DNA of 64,000 bases from contig JAKSZT010054570.1 in the NCBI GenBank assembly GCA_026826555.1, positions 878,292 to 942,291 of the forward strand, read 5' to 3'. Under the pieces are notes generated by a model. The model saw only the letters and a list, made by a program, of their open reading frames with translations, made no database searches and was not told where the DNA came from. Shown here piece after piece: positions 1 to 12,015 of the stretch. The DNA comes from Tolypeutes matacus (lineage: Eukaryota > Chordata > Mammalia > Cingulata > Chlamyphoridae). How positions within the stretch are numbered: position 1 is the stretch's first letter; each line of letters begins with the position of its first letter. Position numbers and translations under genes: made by a program.

Positions 1-855
1 ATGAGGAAACTAAGGCTCAGTAAGGTTAAATGGTGGGCTCAAGGCCATAGCTTGGAATTGGCAGAGCTAGGATTTAAGGCCAGGTCTATTTGACTCCAAA
101 GCCCATGATCTTTACCCTAACCACAGTGGGCCAGTGCTTCTCATATCACTGCCATCAGGTCTACTCATATTGAATGATCAGGTGACCATGGAGGAACCCA
201 AACTCCAAGAAACATTGGACCATAGATTTGAGTCCTGTAGCTTAGTGATTATCAGGAATAGATCCAGGCTTTCCAGGCCTGCTGCATGTCATCCATCCAT
301 CCATCCATCCATTCATCCATCCATTCATCCATCCATCCATCCAGTCAGCCAGCCAACGCTGCTTTTCATTCATTCAAAAAACACTGTTATCAACTGGAGG
401 CCACTCTTTCTGGCCTCCATGACCCAGATCCAAATTCCCTGCATGTGACCTTAGGTACCCAGCAACCTGGAACTTACTCCATCTACTACATCGACTTTGC
501 TATGAAGGAACTATTATGTAAACAGGAACACTGGGCATAAATTTTGGCTCTGTGCAGTTGAGAGTTAATGCCCTCCAAGGAGCAGTTAACTCACAGATGA
601 TACCATGCCTCCGTGGTAAGACTACCCAGCTTCCTTTCTTGCCCATACCTCTGTCACCTCCCTGCAGCTTCTCTGAGTTTCACTGACCTGTTCAGAAAGG
701 CCAGTTGGGCCAAGGTAGAAGTGGAGAGGTCAACCCTACTACCCCTTTCAGGGGGACTGAAGAGCCATGGGGAGCTGTCCCTGGAGCACGGCTCGTTTGC
801 CTAGGACCTCTATTTTTCCTCTGAGGCTGAACGGTGGTGAGCAAAGGACCAGTAC
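1..855. other. GULO intron 6 (partial)
   Basis: No exon 7 of GULO is recognisable here. A tetranucleotide repeat lies at 286-345. The rest is unassigned. Confidence 0.7.
286..345. repeat. (ATCC)n microsatellite with ATTC interruptions
   Basis: About 14 CATC/CATT units in tandem. The short open frames rich in Ser-Ile-His-Pro over it are artefacts of the repeat. Confidence 0.95.
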
Positions 856-1041
856 CTCTCTCAGGGTTGACGGGAAGGACGTCTCCTGCAGATGGAACTG
901 GGGCACGCACTGCAGGGTGATGGTGAGGATCACGCCCAGGCAGCCCAGGTGCACCCGCGCGGCCTGGAACAGCTCAGCGTTGCTGGACTCGGAGCACTCG
1001 AGAATGGTGCCGTCAGCCGTCAGCAGGGTCAGCGCCACCAC
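856..1041 (-). CDS. GULO: GULO exon 6 (residues 140-201)
   Basis: There are 62 codons, from [11 protein letters not shown] through [20 protein letters not shown] to PSTLRE, all typical of GULO. The acceptor is TGCCAG. The donor is placed at GAG|GTACTG, phase 0. It is weak at +4 to +6. The next two codons (GTA CTG = Val-Leu) also fit the family sequence, so the exon could instead end at 850 before GTCCTT. After that the reading loses all family resemblance. The next exon is off the left edge. Confidence 0.93.
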
Positions 1042-4000
1042 CTGGCAGTGGGGACAAACCACGCTTTAGAAGCCCAAGCAGGCACCTCCTGTAGACTTTC
1101 ACTTACATGAAAAGGCCCCACTTCCCCACTAAAGTGAGGCCAGGTGTCACCTATTCCCAGAAGCTCACCTGTCATCTGGCCACGGGGAACTTTTCTCAGC
1201 CTGGTCTACAGTCACAACCTCAGGAGCTCCCAGTCTCACGGGGAGAGAGAAAGGGAAAATGGGGAAAGGGAGGCTCTGTCTGGGTGGGCATCACCCTCAG
1301 CAGAGGGATGGCCCCATCTATTGCACGAGGCTACATGATAGAATGGCTCATCCTGCCAGAACCGCTCCTCACTGATTCTGTGGGCCTCGCCGTCAGGATG
1401 CAGCAAGCCTTTCCATGCACTGCCTCCAGAGCCTCTAACAGGAGACTGGGACGGCAAAGAGCTGGCGGTTCCTAGGAGAAGGTGCCTCGCAAAGGCCAAG
1501 CGAGGGTGTGTGTGCATGGGGGTTGGGTCAGCCCCACCCCAACACGCTGCCAGGGAGCCAGGGGCCCCAGCAGCCTCTCCCGGCCTGCCGTGTCCCTCCC
1601 GTGAAACACCTTAGCCAAGCTGAGTCCTTCTCCTCATTCTGACACCCACTCGCCTCAGGAACTAGATTCTCCTACTAAGCCAACAAGAAACCACTGGGTT
1701 TCTGTAAAGCGCAGGGCTCTGGGTTGGAAACTGATGATTAACGTCAGCATCTTTCTCCTTGGTCCCCATTTCCAGAGGAAACTGCTTTCGTTGCCTGTTT
1801 AAGGACTTCTCCACGCTCTGTTACCTGCTAATTTGGATGGAAATTGCTTTTGACATGTGTAGTTGGCAGCTTGGTGCTCAGGGTGAGAGAACAGAGAGAG
1901 CAGAACTAATTCTGATTAAGAGTGACCAAGACCCGAGAGGAGAAATTGGCAGAAATGGGGCACCGTAGCCATCTGGGGGAGTGAGGGCATCAGAATAATT
2001 TTTCCAAAAATTAGATTTCTTCTGAGACCCAGAGCAGTGAGTGAGAGCTGAGCAATGAGACACCTGAGCAGGGCCAGGTTTACCAGCGATGTGACCCTGG
2101 GCATGTTAACTTCTGTTTCCTCGACTGTAAAATGGGTTAAGAACTATCTCAGAGGGTTGTGTGGGGAGCCAATGAGAGGCCAGGTAAAGCATCTGGCTTA
2201 CAGCCTGGTGTACAGGAGATATTAAAAATGTCAACCCCTTGTGCTCTGCCATTGGGGTAATGTGTAAAATAAAACAATGCAGTGGTCCTCCTGGTTTTCA
2301 GGGGGCAGCCCTGCTCAGCTGTGCTCCCTAAAAGAGGTGGCCAGTAATGCTATATGTATCTTGATTTGTGGCCACTCAGAATCATCTTCATGCCCTACTG
2401 GCCATTTTGCAGAAGCTGCGGCAACCAGCTTGACAGAAATCTTGGATAGTAGACTACGGACAAATCTTGGGTTGCAGCTACTGTGCTGTCCTTTGCCCCC
2501 AGTCAGCACTGGTCTGTCTCAGGCATTGAACCCAGCATTGAGGAGTCACGACAATCTCTCCTTAAAGGACTCCGGGTGCCTGGGCATCAGGTCCCACAAA
2601 ATAGATCTAGGCTTTGCGGCAATAGTTCCTTCCTACGAGAGGTCTCCAAATTGTTGAACAGGGGTTGCATCAGCCTTTTCTCCTCCCTGGCTCACTCCAT
2701 CCCCTCAGGATGGCCCTCTCTTGCCTAGTGATTCTTTGAGGCTTTTTCAGTTTTAGAAAGGAGGAGGGAGAAAGGAGAAGTAGCAATCAGAGTGTATGTA
2801 CAATGCTGATGAGAAAGGAAATTGTGGTTTTGACTAGTAACTCTGAATTAGGTTTCCCTTCATGGCGTTCAAGAAATACAAATAAAAACCAACATGAATC
2901 CCTTTGACATGACTTTTGGGACTGTTTTCTTTTGATCTCAGTGCCACACTGAGACTGGGCCACATGGAGCCCTATTCCCAAACAACGTGTCCTTGGGTAT
3001 GTCTTCATCAGAACAACTGCAGAAGGTATTTATACATCTGTATAGTTAATTGGAAGGAAACTTAAAGGATCTATGTGGTCCAAACCCAACAATGCTGAAA
3101 CTTCTATGCATAGAACGTGAATTCTGGAAAGGGCCTCAGAGGACTTCTCCTTGTTTCACAAGCAATACTGTAGCAGTTTGATATTATTGATGAATTCCAA
3201 AAAGCAATATTGGATTATATTTGTAAACTGGTCTTTTCTTCGGGGCATATTAGAGCATATTGGATTCAGAGGTTTTACTTTTACTTGATTAAATAAAGAT
3301 TAAGGCTTTGATCAGGCCACATCAGTAGAGAAACCACACCATAGAGAAGGAAGTTTTGATGTTGGAGTTTTGAGCTGAAACCTAGGAAGTGAACACACAG
3401 GAGAAGAACACAGAGGAATAGAGACAGCTCCTTAGACACGGCGGAAGCCCAGGGAGAGAGAGTCTGATAGTCTACAGATGACCTTGTGGAGAAACCAGAG
3501 GACCTGAGTCTGGAGAGAAATGAATCCCGGGAAGAGAGGAACCCAGGCAGACGTCGGCAGCCATCTTGCTCCAAAACAGGGCAAAAGACTTTGGTGAGGG
3601 AAGTAACTTATGCTTTATGGCCTGGTAACTGTAAGCTTCTATCCCAAATAAATACCCTTTATAAACACCAACCGATTTCTGGTATTTCGCATCAGCACCC
3701 CTTTGGCTGACTAATACAAACACCAATCACCAACACTTAGTGAACACTAATGGGGTAACTCTTCCAAGCACCTTATATGTATTGTTGCTGTGATCAAACC
3801 CATTTTCCAGGTGAGAAAACCGAGGTAGCAGATTTGCCCCAGGTCACATAGAAAATGGTAGTGGAGCCGGGATTCAAAACTCCAGGCCCCGTGGTTTGCC
3901 AGGCTGTTTCAGTGGCCAGCACAGGGCATCTTACTCATTCCTGAAAAATGTGCCAGCAGCCTGCTGTGGTGGCATAACCTGGCCTGTTAGGAAGCCCCTC

Positions 4001-7000
4001 CTAATACTGAAAGCTGAAGGAATTTGCACTTCAAAGAGTGTCTTCCTGACACAGGAATCCTTTGGGCTGTTATCTAGCCAGCCTTACTTTGAACATAGTC
4101 TATCACATTTACTCCTCAGGGGCTGAGGATTATTCTCTCCATTTTTCAAATGAAAACAGGGATGCCCAGAGAATTTAAGAAACTTATCCAAATTCACATA
4201 CTCAGTGAGTGGTAAAGTCAGATTTTGAAGCCAGGTCTGAACCTAAAACCTGTTAACCAGTTCACCAAACTGGATTCCTGTGAAGTTTCATAAATGCTTT
4301 TCGATAAAGCAAAGGTGCCAATTCCAGATCCACGGGAGCTGGGCTTCTTGTCAGGTAGCCCTGGGTTCTGGCCTGGCTTCCCACTTGCTAACCTGGGTCC
4401 TGGAGGGGCCTCTTCACCTCCTGGGTTCCCACCTTGGACCTTTTTGATGGGCATGGTACCCCTCGCCTGTGTGATGACTGTGCACCTTGTGGGAAGCAGG
4501 GGATGGGAAAGCATTTTGCAACTGTCAAAGCCTCAGCATGCCTGAGGGGTCCTTGGTCACTTGTGTCTGTAGAGAACAAATGAGGCTCTGAGAGGGAAAT
4601 GGTTTTCTTGGGGGTATCTGTCGTGGGTTTGAGGCCCATGGGGAGCTGAGGCAAAGCTGCCCTGAATTCCTAGGAGCCCGGGTGAAGAGAAATTCCTTTG
4701 AGCTCTCCCCTCCCCCAGCAGGTGCACTCACCTGAGTGGCCAGGATACCATGCTTGATCCCCGTGTTGTGTGTTCCTGATCCGATGACACCAGCTGCAGT
4801 CACATCCGACACGGCTCCCAGGCTGTGCTCAGCAGGGAGAGAGGGACACAAGAGACCTGTTAGGCTTCCCTTGGGATGATCGAGGCACCTGGATAGAAGT
4901 GTACGGCCCTTGGGGGCAGAACAGCTTATTTCATCTTGTCCCAAGTCCACCACGAGCTAGCTTGTGGGTTGTGGCAGGCCCTTCTCCTCTCTGAGCCTCT
5001 GTTTGCTCATCTCAGTGGCCTGTCAGATGAGCTGGTGAGGGCAGAGGCCTGCCCGCCCAGCTATGGGTGTCTGCAGCCTAGAACAATCCTTTCTTCTTGC
5101 CTCGTCCACCAGCAATATCTGGCCCACTAAGATGGCAAAGATGTTCTCGCGAAGACTCCTCTCTACTCAGTCTATTGAGGCCTACAAAGTCCCTGCTGAA
5201 GTGACCTGGTTCAAATGGCACAAACAGACATCCCAGGAAGGTTTGAAGAGGTGAGAACCCCCTTAGCAGTGAGGGGAGGAGAAGAAACCTTCTGTGGTGC
5301 CCGAGTCTCAAGGACAGCAGCTTCTGTCTGCACAAGAGGGTTAGAAATTGGCACTGAAGAGGGTGGAGATAACCATGTCGCTTCCTTGACCGGCCCCATG
5401 CCAGGGGAAGGGGAAAAGCCATGTCCAGATCCTGTGGAGCTCTGAAGAGCCAGGAAAGTGAAAGAGAGCTAACGGGGATTGAATACTTATTATGCTGGGC
5501 ATCTTTTAAGTGTTTAACACGCTTTAACTCATCCATCCCCTATTTTATAGACTCATTCTCTAGATGAGGACTCTGAGGGCCAGAGTGGACCAGGAACCTG
5601 ACTATGAGCTAGTACGAGGAAGAAGCAGAATTCACACGCAGGCTGCCTGCCTCTGGAGCTGGGGTTTTCATGCTGCTGTGCCACCTCTCAGGAACGGTGC
5701 CTGCATCCTATCTAGTCTGGGGCACCATAGGGTGGAAAAGCCTGAGAGTGAGGCAGACCAGGGTGGGCATCCCAGCTTTGTCATTGGTGAGCCATGGGAC
5801 TTGGGGTACACCTTGGCCTCTCAGACTGCAGTATCTTATTTATAAATGGGGGCTATAATTCCTTCCCCACAAGTTACCGTGAGGATGAAATGGGAGAGCA
5901 CATAAAGCCATCAGCACGCAGCATGCACAAGCTTTGTGTCCCCTCTTCTTCCTCGACAGCTCTGCAGTCACAGACACTCCTTAAGTCAGTCCCCACAGCA
6001 TCCTTGGAGCTGAGGGCCCAGCCAGCTCCTCTTGAGTTTCAGGACGGGATGACCTAACTTTCTCTGGAAAGGCAGGTGGGCCTTGTGTGGTCGGCCACTT
6101 GAGGGGGATGGGGTCCCCCGGGGAGGAGAGAGACGCATCATGAACGGGGCACAGAGATGCTTTAGCGCTCAGAAATCGATGCTCATAGTTTATGAAAACA
6201 CGTTTCCTCTTGCTCTCATGGGTCATAGACGCTATCCCACTATCTGCTTACAGGCCTCTGCACACCCTGCAATGTTTCACTCTCTTGGTCGTTTGCTCAT
6301 GCTGTTCCTTCTGCCTGGAAACCCTTCCAGCCTCCCTTTCCTGTTTAATACCTAATCATCTTTTAGGATTCAACTCAGAGGTTCGCTCCTGCAAGGAGCC
6401 TCCCTGATTCCCCTCCACCCACACATGGCCTTCCGTGCTTGCTAAGGCTGGAATCGGGGCCACCCTGGTACCCCACAATGTCCTGAGCACATCTCTGACT
6501 TTGAGCATTTTACACTGCATTATTCTTGTTTATTTCTGCATCCATCTGCCCCACTTGCCGGGAGCTTCTTGTAGGTAGGGTAGGTTCTCTCTAGTCTCTC
6601 CAGGGTCTGAACAAGGCCTGCACATGATAGATGCTTTGCAAGTTTTTGAGTTGTCATGACTAGTTGAGGAGCCAGGAACAGAATGGTCATCAGAGTGACA
6701 AGACATGGTGATGCCTCAGGGCCTGTGATAAAAAAGCTGTGGAGAGCATCACCCACACCTGAACACCAACCACAGGCATTAGGGGTGCCATTTCCAGCTT
6801 CGAAGAGATGCCCCAAACACCTCTGTCACCTGTTCTAATGGCTGAAGCCCCACAATTAGAGATTCACTCCTTTGGCTTGGTTTGACTCCTGATTTAATGG
6901 AAATCTTCTGATAGGAAACCTCATCAATCACTGCCACCACATTTGGATGGAGGTGCAGGGGAAGCTGCAGGTGCTATGCCAGGAAGCCCCATGGCTCAAT

Positions 7001-10000
7001 CATCATGCTCTTCTGTTTCTCAGAGTGCATATTCTGCACATCCTGTATTTGGTTCCCTGGAGTTGTTTGCTGCCAGTTTTAAGAAAGACTTATTCCAGTT
7101 GTTTTTACTCCTGTACAACTCTGTTATTTAATGCTCAGCTCATCACTGGCCTGTTTCTTTCTATTCTCACACAACAGTCCCTGAGCCTGGAGGCTGGGGA
7201 GACAAGGTCCCTATGTGGGAAGAATGGGGGCCCAGAGAAAGGGGGTTTGCCCTGGGAAGAGCTCCTCCCTGTTCCCGCCAGATCCTTGAGTGTCTGGCCG
7301 AAGCCAGGGCAAGGGATGGCAGGCAGCACTGCCGCCCTGGAAGTGGGGAGGGGGCTCTTACTTGGAAAGAGCCAGGCTATGCTTTTCCAGCTCTGTGTTC
7401 AGGTCAGCCAGGAGGATGCCAGCCTCCACAGTCACCTGCTTCTTCTCCTTGTCCACCTGCAAGAGACCAGCACAGGCTGGGAGAAGCCAGGCCACCATTC
7501 CCCCCTCACCTCTGTGGCCAGGCTCTGGGTGAGTGTGAGTGTGTCTGTCCCAGCCGGCAGCCAGCTTGAGCTACCTGCCAGTGCAGACAGCCACAGGGGA
7601 CTCTGGACAGAGCCCCAGAATGCTGGAGCTTTGACATGATTCTGTGCAACCTCCTTTTTTCACACATTGAGGAAATGAGGCAGAGGGAAGAGGTCACCCA
7701 GGAGAATTAGACTAGAATTCGGGTCTCTTAATTGCCAGACGCGTGTTTTCCCCCCTACCTCTCCACCCCACTGCCCCAACCCCATTTAGCCTGGGCAGGT
7801 GGGATGCCTTTGTGTAGTTCTGCAATGTCACCAACTATGGGGTCTTGACCTTGCTGGATGGTGTTCAAATCCTCCACCTCTTAGTCATACCCTGGGAAGG
7901 TTGAGGTCAAGACTAAGAACTGGAAGGGGAAGAAATAACATATCTTTGATGCCTACCATGTGCAAGAAGGGTGCTCTCTTGTGAGACCCCCACCGCATCC
8001 CAAGGAGGTGGAAGCAGTCTCTTCGTTTTACAGGGAGGAGACAGATTCAGGGACTTTAAGTCCCCTGCCCAAGGTCATCCAAACATCCGCAGCAGAACTG
8101 AGATGAGAATCCATATTCATCTGATTCTAGTGCACAAGCTCATTCCCTTGACCCAGAGCACAGATCTCAGTGACATCAACTGCTGGAGCCCAATCCTCAC
8201 TAATTAGTCATCAGAGTTAATTACTGCCATGACGGATGCTTTGACCAGAATGTTTTCTAAGAGGTGGAGACCATCAGCCTGAGCAACTGAGGAAATATTA
8301 AGAGAACCTGGTGCTATTAGGTCTGAGTGGAAAGGAGGTTGTCTCGCAAAAACTACAGCTCAGAGCAGCTGGCCGCAGAGGTCAGAATAGGAGTCTTATC
8401 GTGCGACACACCGTCGGGCACCCTGGCCCCATCTGGCCACCTGGTGGGCAATCGTCAGGTGTTGGTGGAATTGCATGGACAGTATCCCGGCACGGCGCTG
8501 GGCCTCAGAGTTCTGGATCTGTGCTCAGCTCTGCTATTGATCAGCTGTGTGACCCAAGACAAGCCACTCCCCTTCTCTGAGCTCCAGCTTCTCTATCTGC
8601 AAAACTAGCTAAGTGCCACTTTGGGGCACTTCTGGATTTGTCATTGTGAATGTACATTTCAGGGCCCTGACCAGATGCTCCACTTCTGGAGAAGTGGAGA
8701 GGGAGGTCCTTGGTGGGAGAGGGGGCTGACATCCTCCTGCTGGGGCAACGGGGAGTGCAGCCCTGCCCAGAGGCTTGAGCCAGCCCTGGGAGGGTGCAGG
8801 TGAGGGTGCTGGAGGATGGGCCAGGAAATGGCGTGTCAGTTTAGGGACTCAGGGGCAGGGAAGGGATCGGGACTGAGGGGGAAAGTGTCCCGGATGGAGG
8901 CTTGGAGGAGGTGGGGTTTGCACACCTGGAGGATCCGGTTCATCTTGCCCATGTGGATCATGAAGCCGTCGGTACAGGCGATGTCCGAGGGGGAGTGGCC
9001 ACCGCCCACCACCTTCACCCGCTTGTTCTGCTGCCTCGCTAGGGTCAGCACCTGCAGGGACAACGGATTCAGAGCCGGCTCAGGCTTTCCTCAGTGAGGC
9101 AGCCAGAGGGGGGCAGATGGCCAAGGCTAGGTGCCCCCAGGCCTCCAAGACTCTGCCTGGCTCCAGGCTGCCATGCAGGCCACTCTAGGAGAGAGCGCAG
9201 AGAACAGGGCCAGGACGTGAGCCAGGATGGAGAACCACGAACCTGCCTGGAGTGCGGCTCGCCTTCTCCACCCTGCAGCTGGAGGCATTTCTAAAACAAA
9301 CCCCATCACAAAACCTTTCAAGGGCACTCCAGTGCCCTCAGGAGACAGTCCCGGCCCCTTATCTCTGTCCACAGTTTCTCCGGGATGCCTCCCACACTAT
9401 TATAGACTAAAGGCGAGGGCAAGCACCACGGCTGGGTTTGACTTTACCCTCCAGGCTGACCCCGTGCCCGGCATAAACAGGCAGACTCTAATGATTGTGA
9501 GTCAACAAGTGGGTGATATAACTTGAATCCATTCACTCTGACTGCCATGTCCCTTCTTAAACACCCTCGTTAGGGTTTCTCATGTCTGTTCCACTGAACA
9601 CTAGTCTTACAGTTTATCCACAGAGGGTTCCATGGTCAAGAAAGCCTCCCCCTTCCCTCTCCCATCCATCCATCCAGCACGTTGATGGCTATAAGATTCT
9701 ACAATAAGGAAACCTGCTTAGCTTTGCTTAGCACCATAGTCCTTGACCACATAACCCAGTTTTATTTTCTTGTCACCCTACTAGGCCCTGACAGAAGCAT
9801 CGGCCTGCAGTACCCTCATCCTCTCAGCGATTCCCAGCTGCGGAGCCCAGCACAGCTGAGGAACTGCCTTCACCTGCCGCTGTTACAGCACCTCCTCCAG
9901 GTGCGTCCCTCTAACTCAGCGTGAAGCCAGGTGCCTCAGCACTCCACACCCTCGTCATCCAAAGCCACTCTGCCATCCAGCCTCCCTCTTCTGCCTCCTT

Positions 10001-11978
10001 CCCACTCATCCTCCCGGCAGCCACGTGGGCTGACTGCCCATCCTCCAGGCATGCTCCTCTCCTTCCTCGCAGGTACATCTCTCCCGCTCTTCCCCTCCCT
10101 CAGGATGCCCTTCCCCATTGCCCCCTTGAACTCTTATTCATCCTCTAGGACCCAGGTCAATTACCACTTTTCCTTTAGGTGGCTTTCCTTGGCAGGAGGA
10201 GTTAGGGGCTTTGAACGCAGACAATCCCTGGTTGGAATCCTGACTCTGACACTTTAAATAAGGGAAAAGTACACTTCTCTGGGCTTCGATATCACTATCT
10301 GTAAAAGAATCGCCACCTCACCGGGGTGGGGGTAGGCAGTGAGGATTGACGAGATAACCGACATGAAGCACGGGACCCAGAGTTAATCGATCACCTCATG
10401 GTGACCACCCTCACACACACACACACTCATACACACAGTTGCACACATGCATGCACACTCTCTCACAATCATACCCAGAATGAATTTTCCCCTCCTCTGT
10501 ACTCTGTTAGTCTGGTGGGTCAACACCTGCGTCCTATATTAATTATAAGACTACAAGTCCTTAAAGTGCAGAGTTTGGGACTTGTTCATTCATTCATCCA
10601 TTAACTCATTCATTCATTCATTCATACTTTCCTTCAACAAATATTTATTAAGGGCTCCCTGTGTGCTAGCCACAGTGCTGGATGCTGTGGATGCAATTGA
10701 GACCAAGACAAGCATGGTCTTACATTCTTATGAGGGAGAGAGTAAAAAACATGAAAACATCCAAGTCAACAAAATAATTGCAAGTTATGAGTATGCAATG
10801 AGAAAATAAACAAGGAGCAAGGTAGAGAAAAATGGGGATCTACTTTTGATAAGATCGTTTGGGTAATCCTCTAAGGAGGTAAAGTTTACCATGAGACCCA
10901 AAGGAGGAAAAGGAAACTAGTCATATGAAAAGTGAAGGGATGAGCATTCCAAGCAGATGGAAGACAAGTGCAAAGACCCTGGGGTAGGAAAGAGCTTGCT
11001 TTGTTTGGTGAACCCAAAGAACATCTGTGTGGCTGGAGGGTAGTAAGTAAGGGAGAGCAAGGCCATAAGAAGGCCCGAGACTGGTCCAGGTGATGCATGG
11101 CCTTGTGAGTCAGAAGAGTTGGAGTTTTATTCCAGAAACAATGGAAAGCCTCTAAAGGATTTTAAGCAGGGAAGTAACCCAAACCAACTTAACATTTTAA
11201 GAAAATCACATTTGCTGATTGTAGAAAATGCATTAAAAGGAGGCAAGAACAGAAGCAGGTCACAGTGGATGAAGCAAAGGATGGTAGCCTGGGTTCAGAG
11301 AGTGGCAGCGGTGCTGGAGAGAAGGAGATGGGTTCTGGAAACATTACTTAGGTAGAAGTTACTGGTGTGAGGATGTGAGGAGAAGAGGAAAGGAGGGGCA
11401 TGAACCAATTCTTGGTTTCTAGTTTATACAGAGATGGAAAGAAGACTGGGTAAGAACAGGTTGAAAGGACAGATAAAAATTAAAAACTTAGTTTTGGATA
11501 AATAAATTTGTTAAGTCTTGTATGACAAAGAGAGAAGTCATACGTGAGTCTACAGCTCAGAGAAGAGATCTGGGCTGGAGATGAAACTTTGGGAGCCACT
11601 GGAATAATGCTGGCTAGAGTTGAGACTTGCTGAGTGGAGCTGGAGCTGGAGCAGTGGAGCGGAGCCCTGCATTTACCAGACTTCATCTGGCTGGGTGTGG
11701 GGTGCGAGTGGGGTATGGTGGGTGGAGTGGGTAGAGCTTAGCCCAGAAGTTCCATCTCTGAACACAGCCTCTCCTGGGCCAGGGCTGTGCTCTCTAAGTC
11801 CTGGATGGAGATGCAGGGCCTGGGGCTGGGTCAACCCGAGTGCTGTGCTGAGATGGACACTCACCTCTTTGATCTCCTCCACTGATGTGGGCTGATAGTA
11901 CATCTCTGGGCTGCAGCCATAGGTCCTCGCCCAGTTTTGGAACTTGACCCCTTTGTGCCCATGGACCTATGCCAGGAG

Positions 11979-12015
<37 letters not shown>

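Larger units (their letters stand above)
1042..4731. other. GULO intron 5
   Basis: Positions 1070-2050 and 2250-3280 show nothing I recognise. MIR fossils and one LTR are listed separately. Confidence 0.7.
9052..11864. other. GULO intron 2
   Basis: L2 fossil about 9990-10190, MIR about 10215-10390, a short CA tract at 10410-10428, an ATTC repeat at 10585-10625 and a long old repeat at 10626-11600. Confidence 0.6.

Noticed and set aside
134..540. Repetitive Ser-Ile-His-Pro frames
   Set aside because: Direct translation of the (ATCC)n microsatellite.
5078..5536. 152-codon minus-strand open frame
   Set aside because: Lies inside GULO intron 4, has no family resemblance and no plausible splice signals tying it to GULO.
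6947..7639. 230-codon plus-strand open frame
   Set aside because: Runs antisense across GULO exon 4 and its intron. No recognisable protein.
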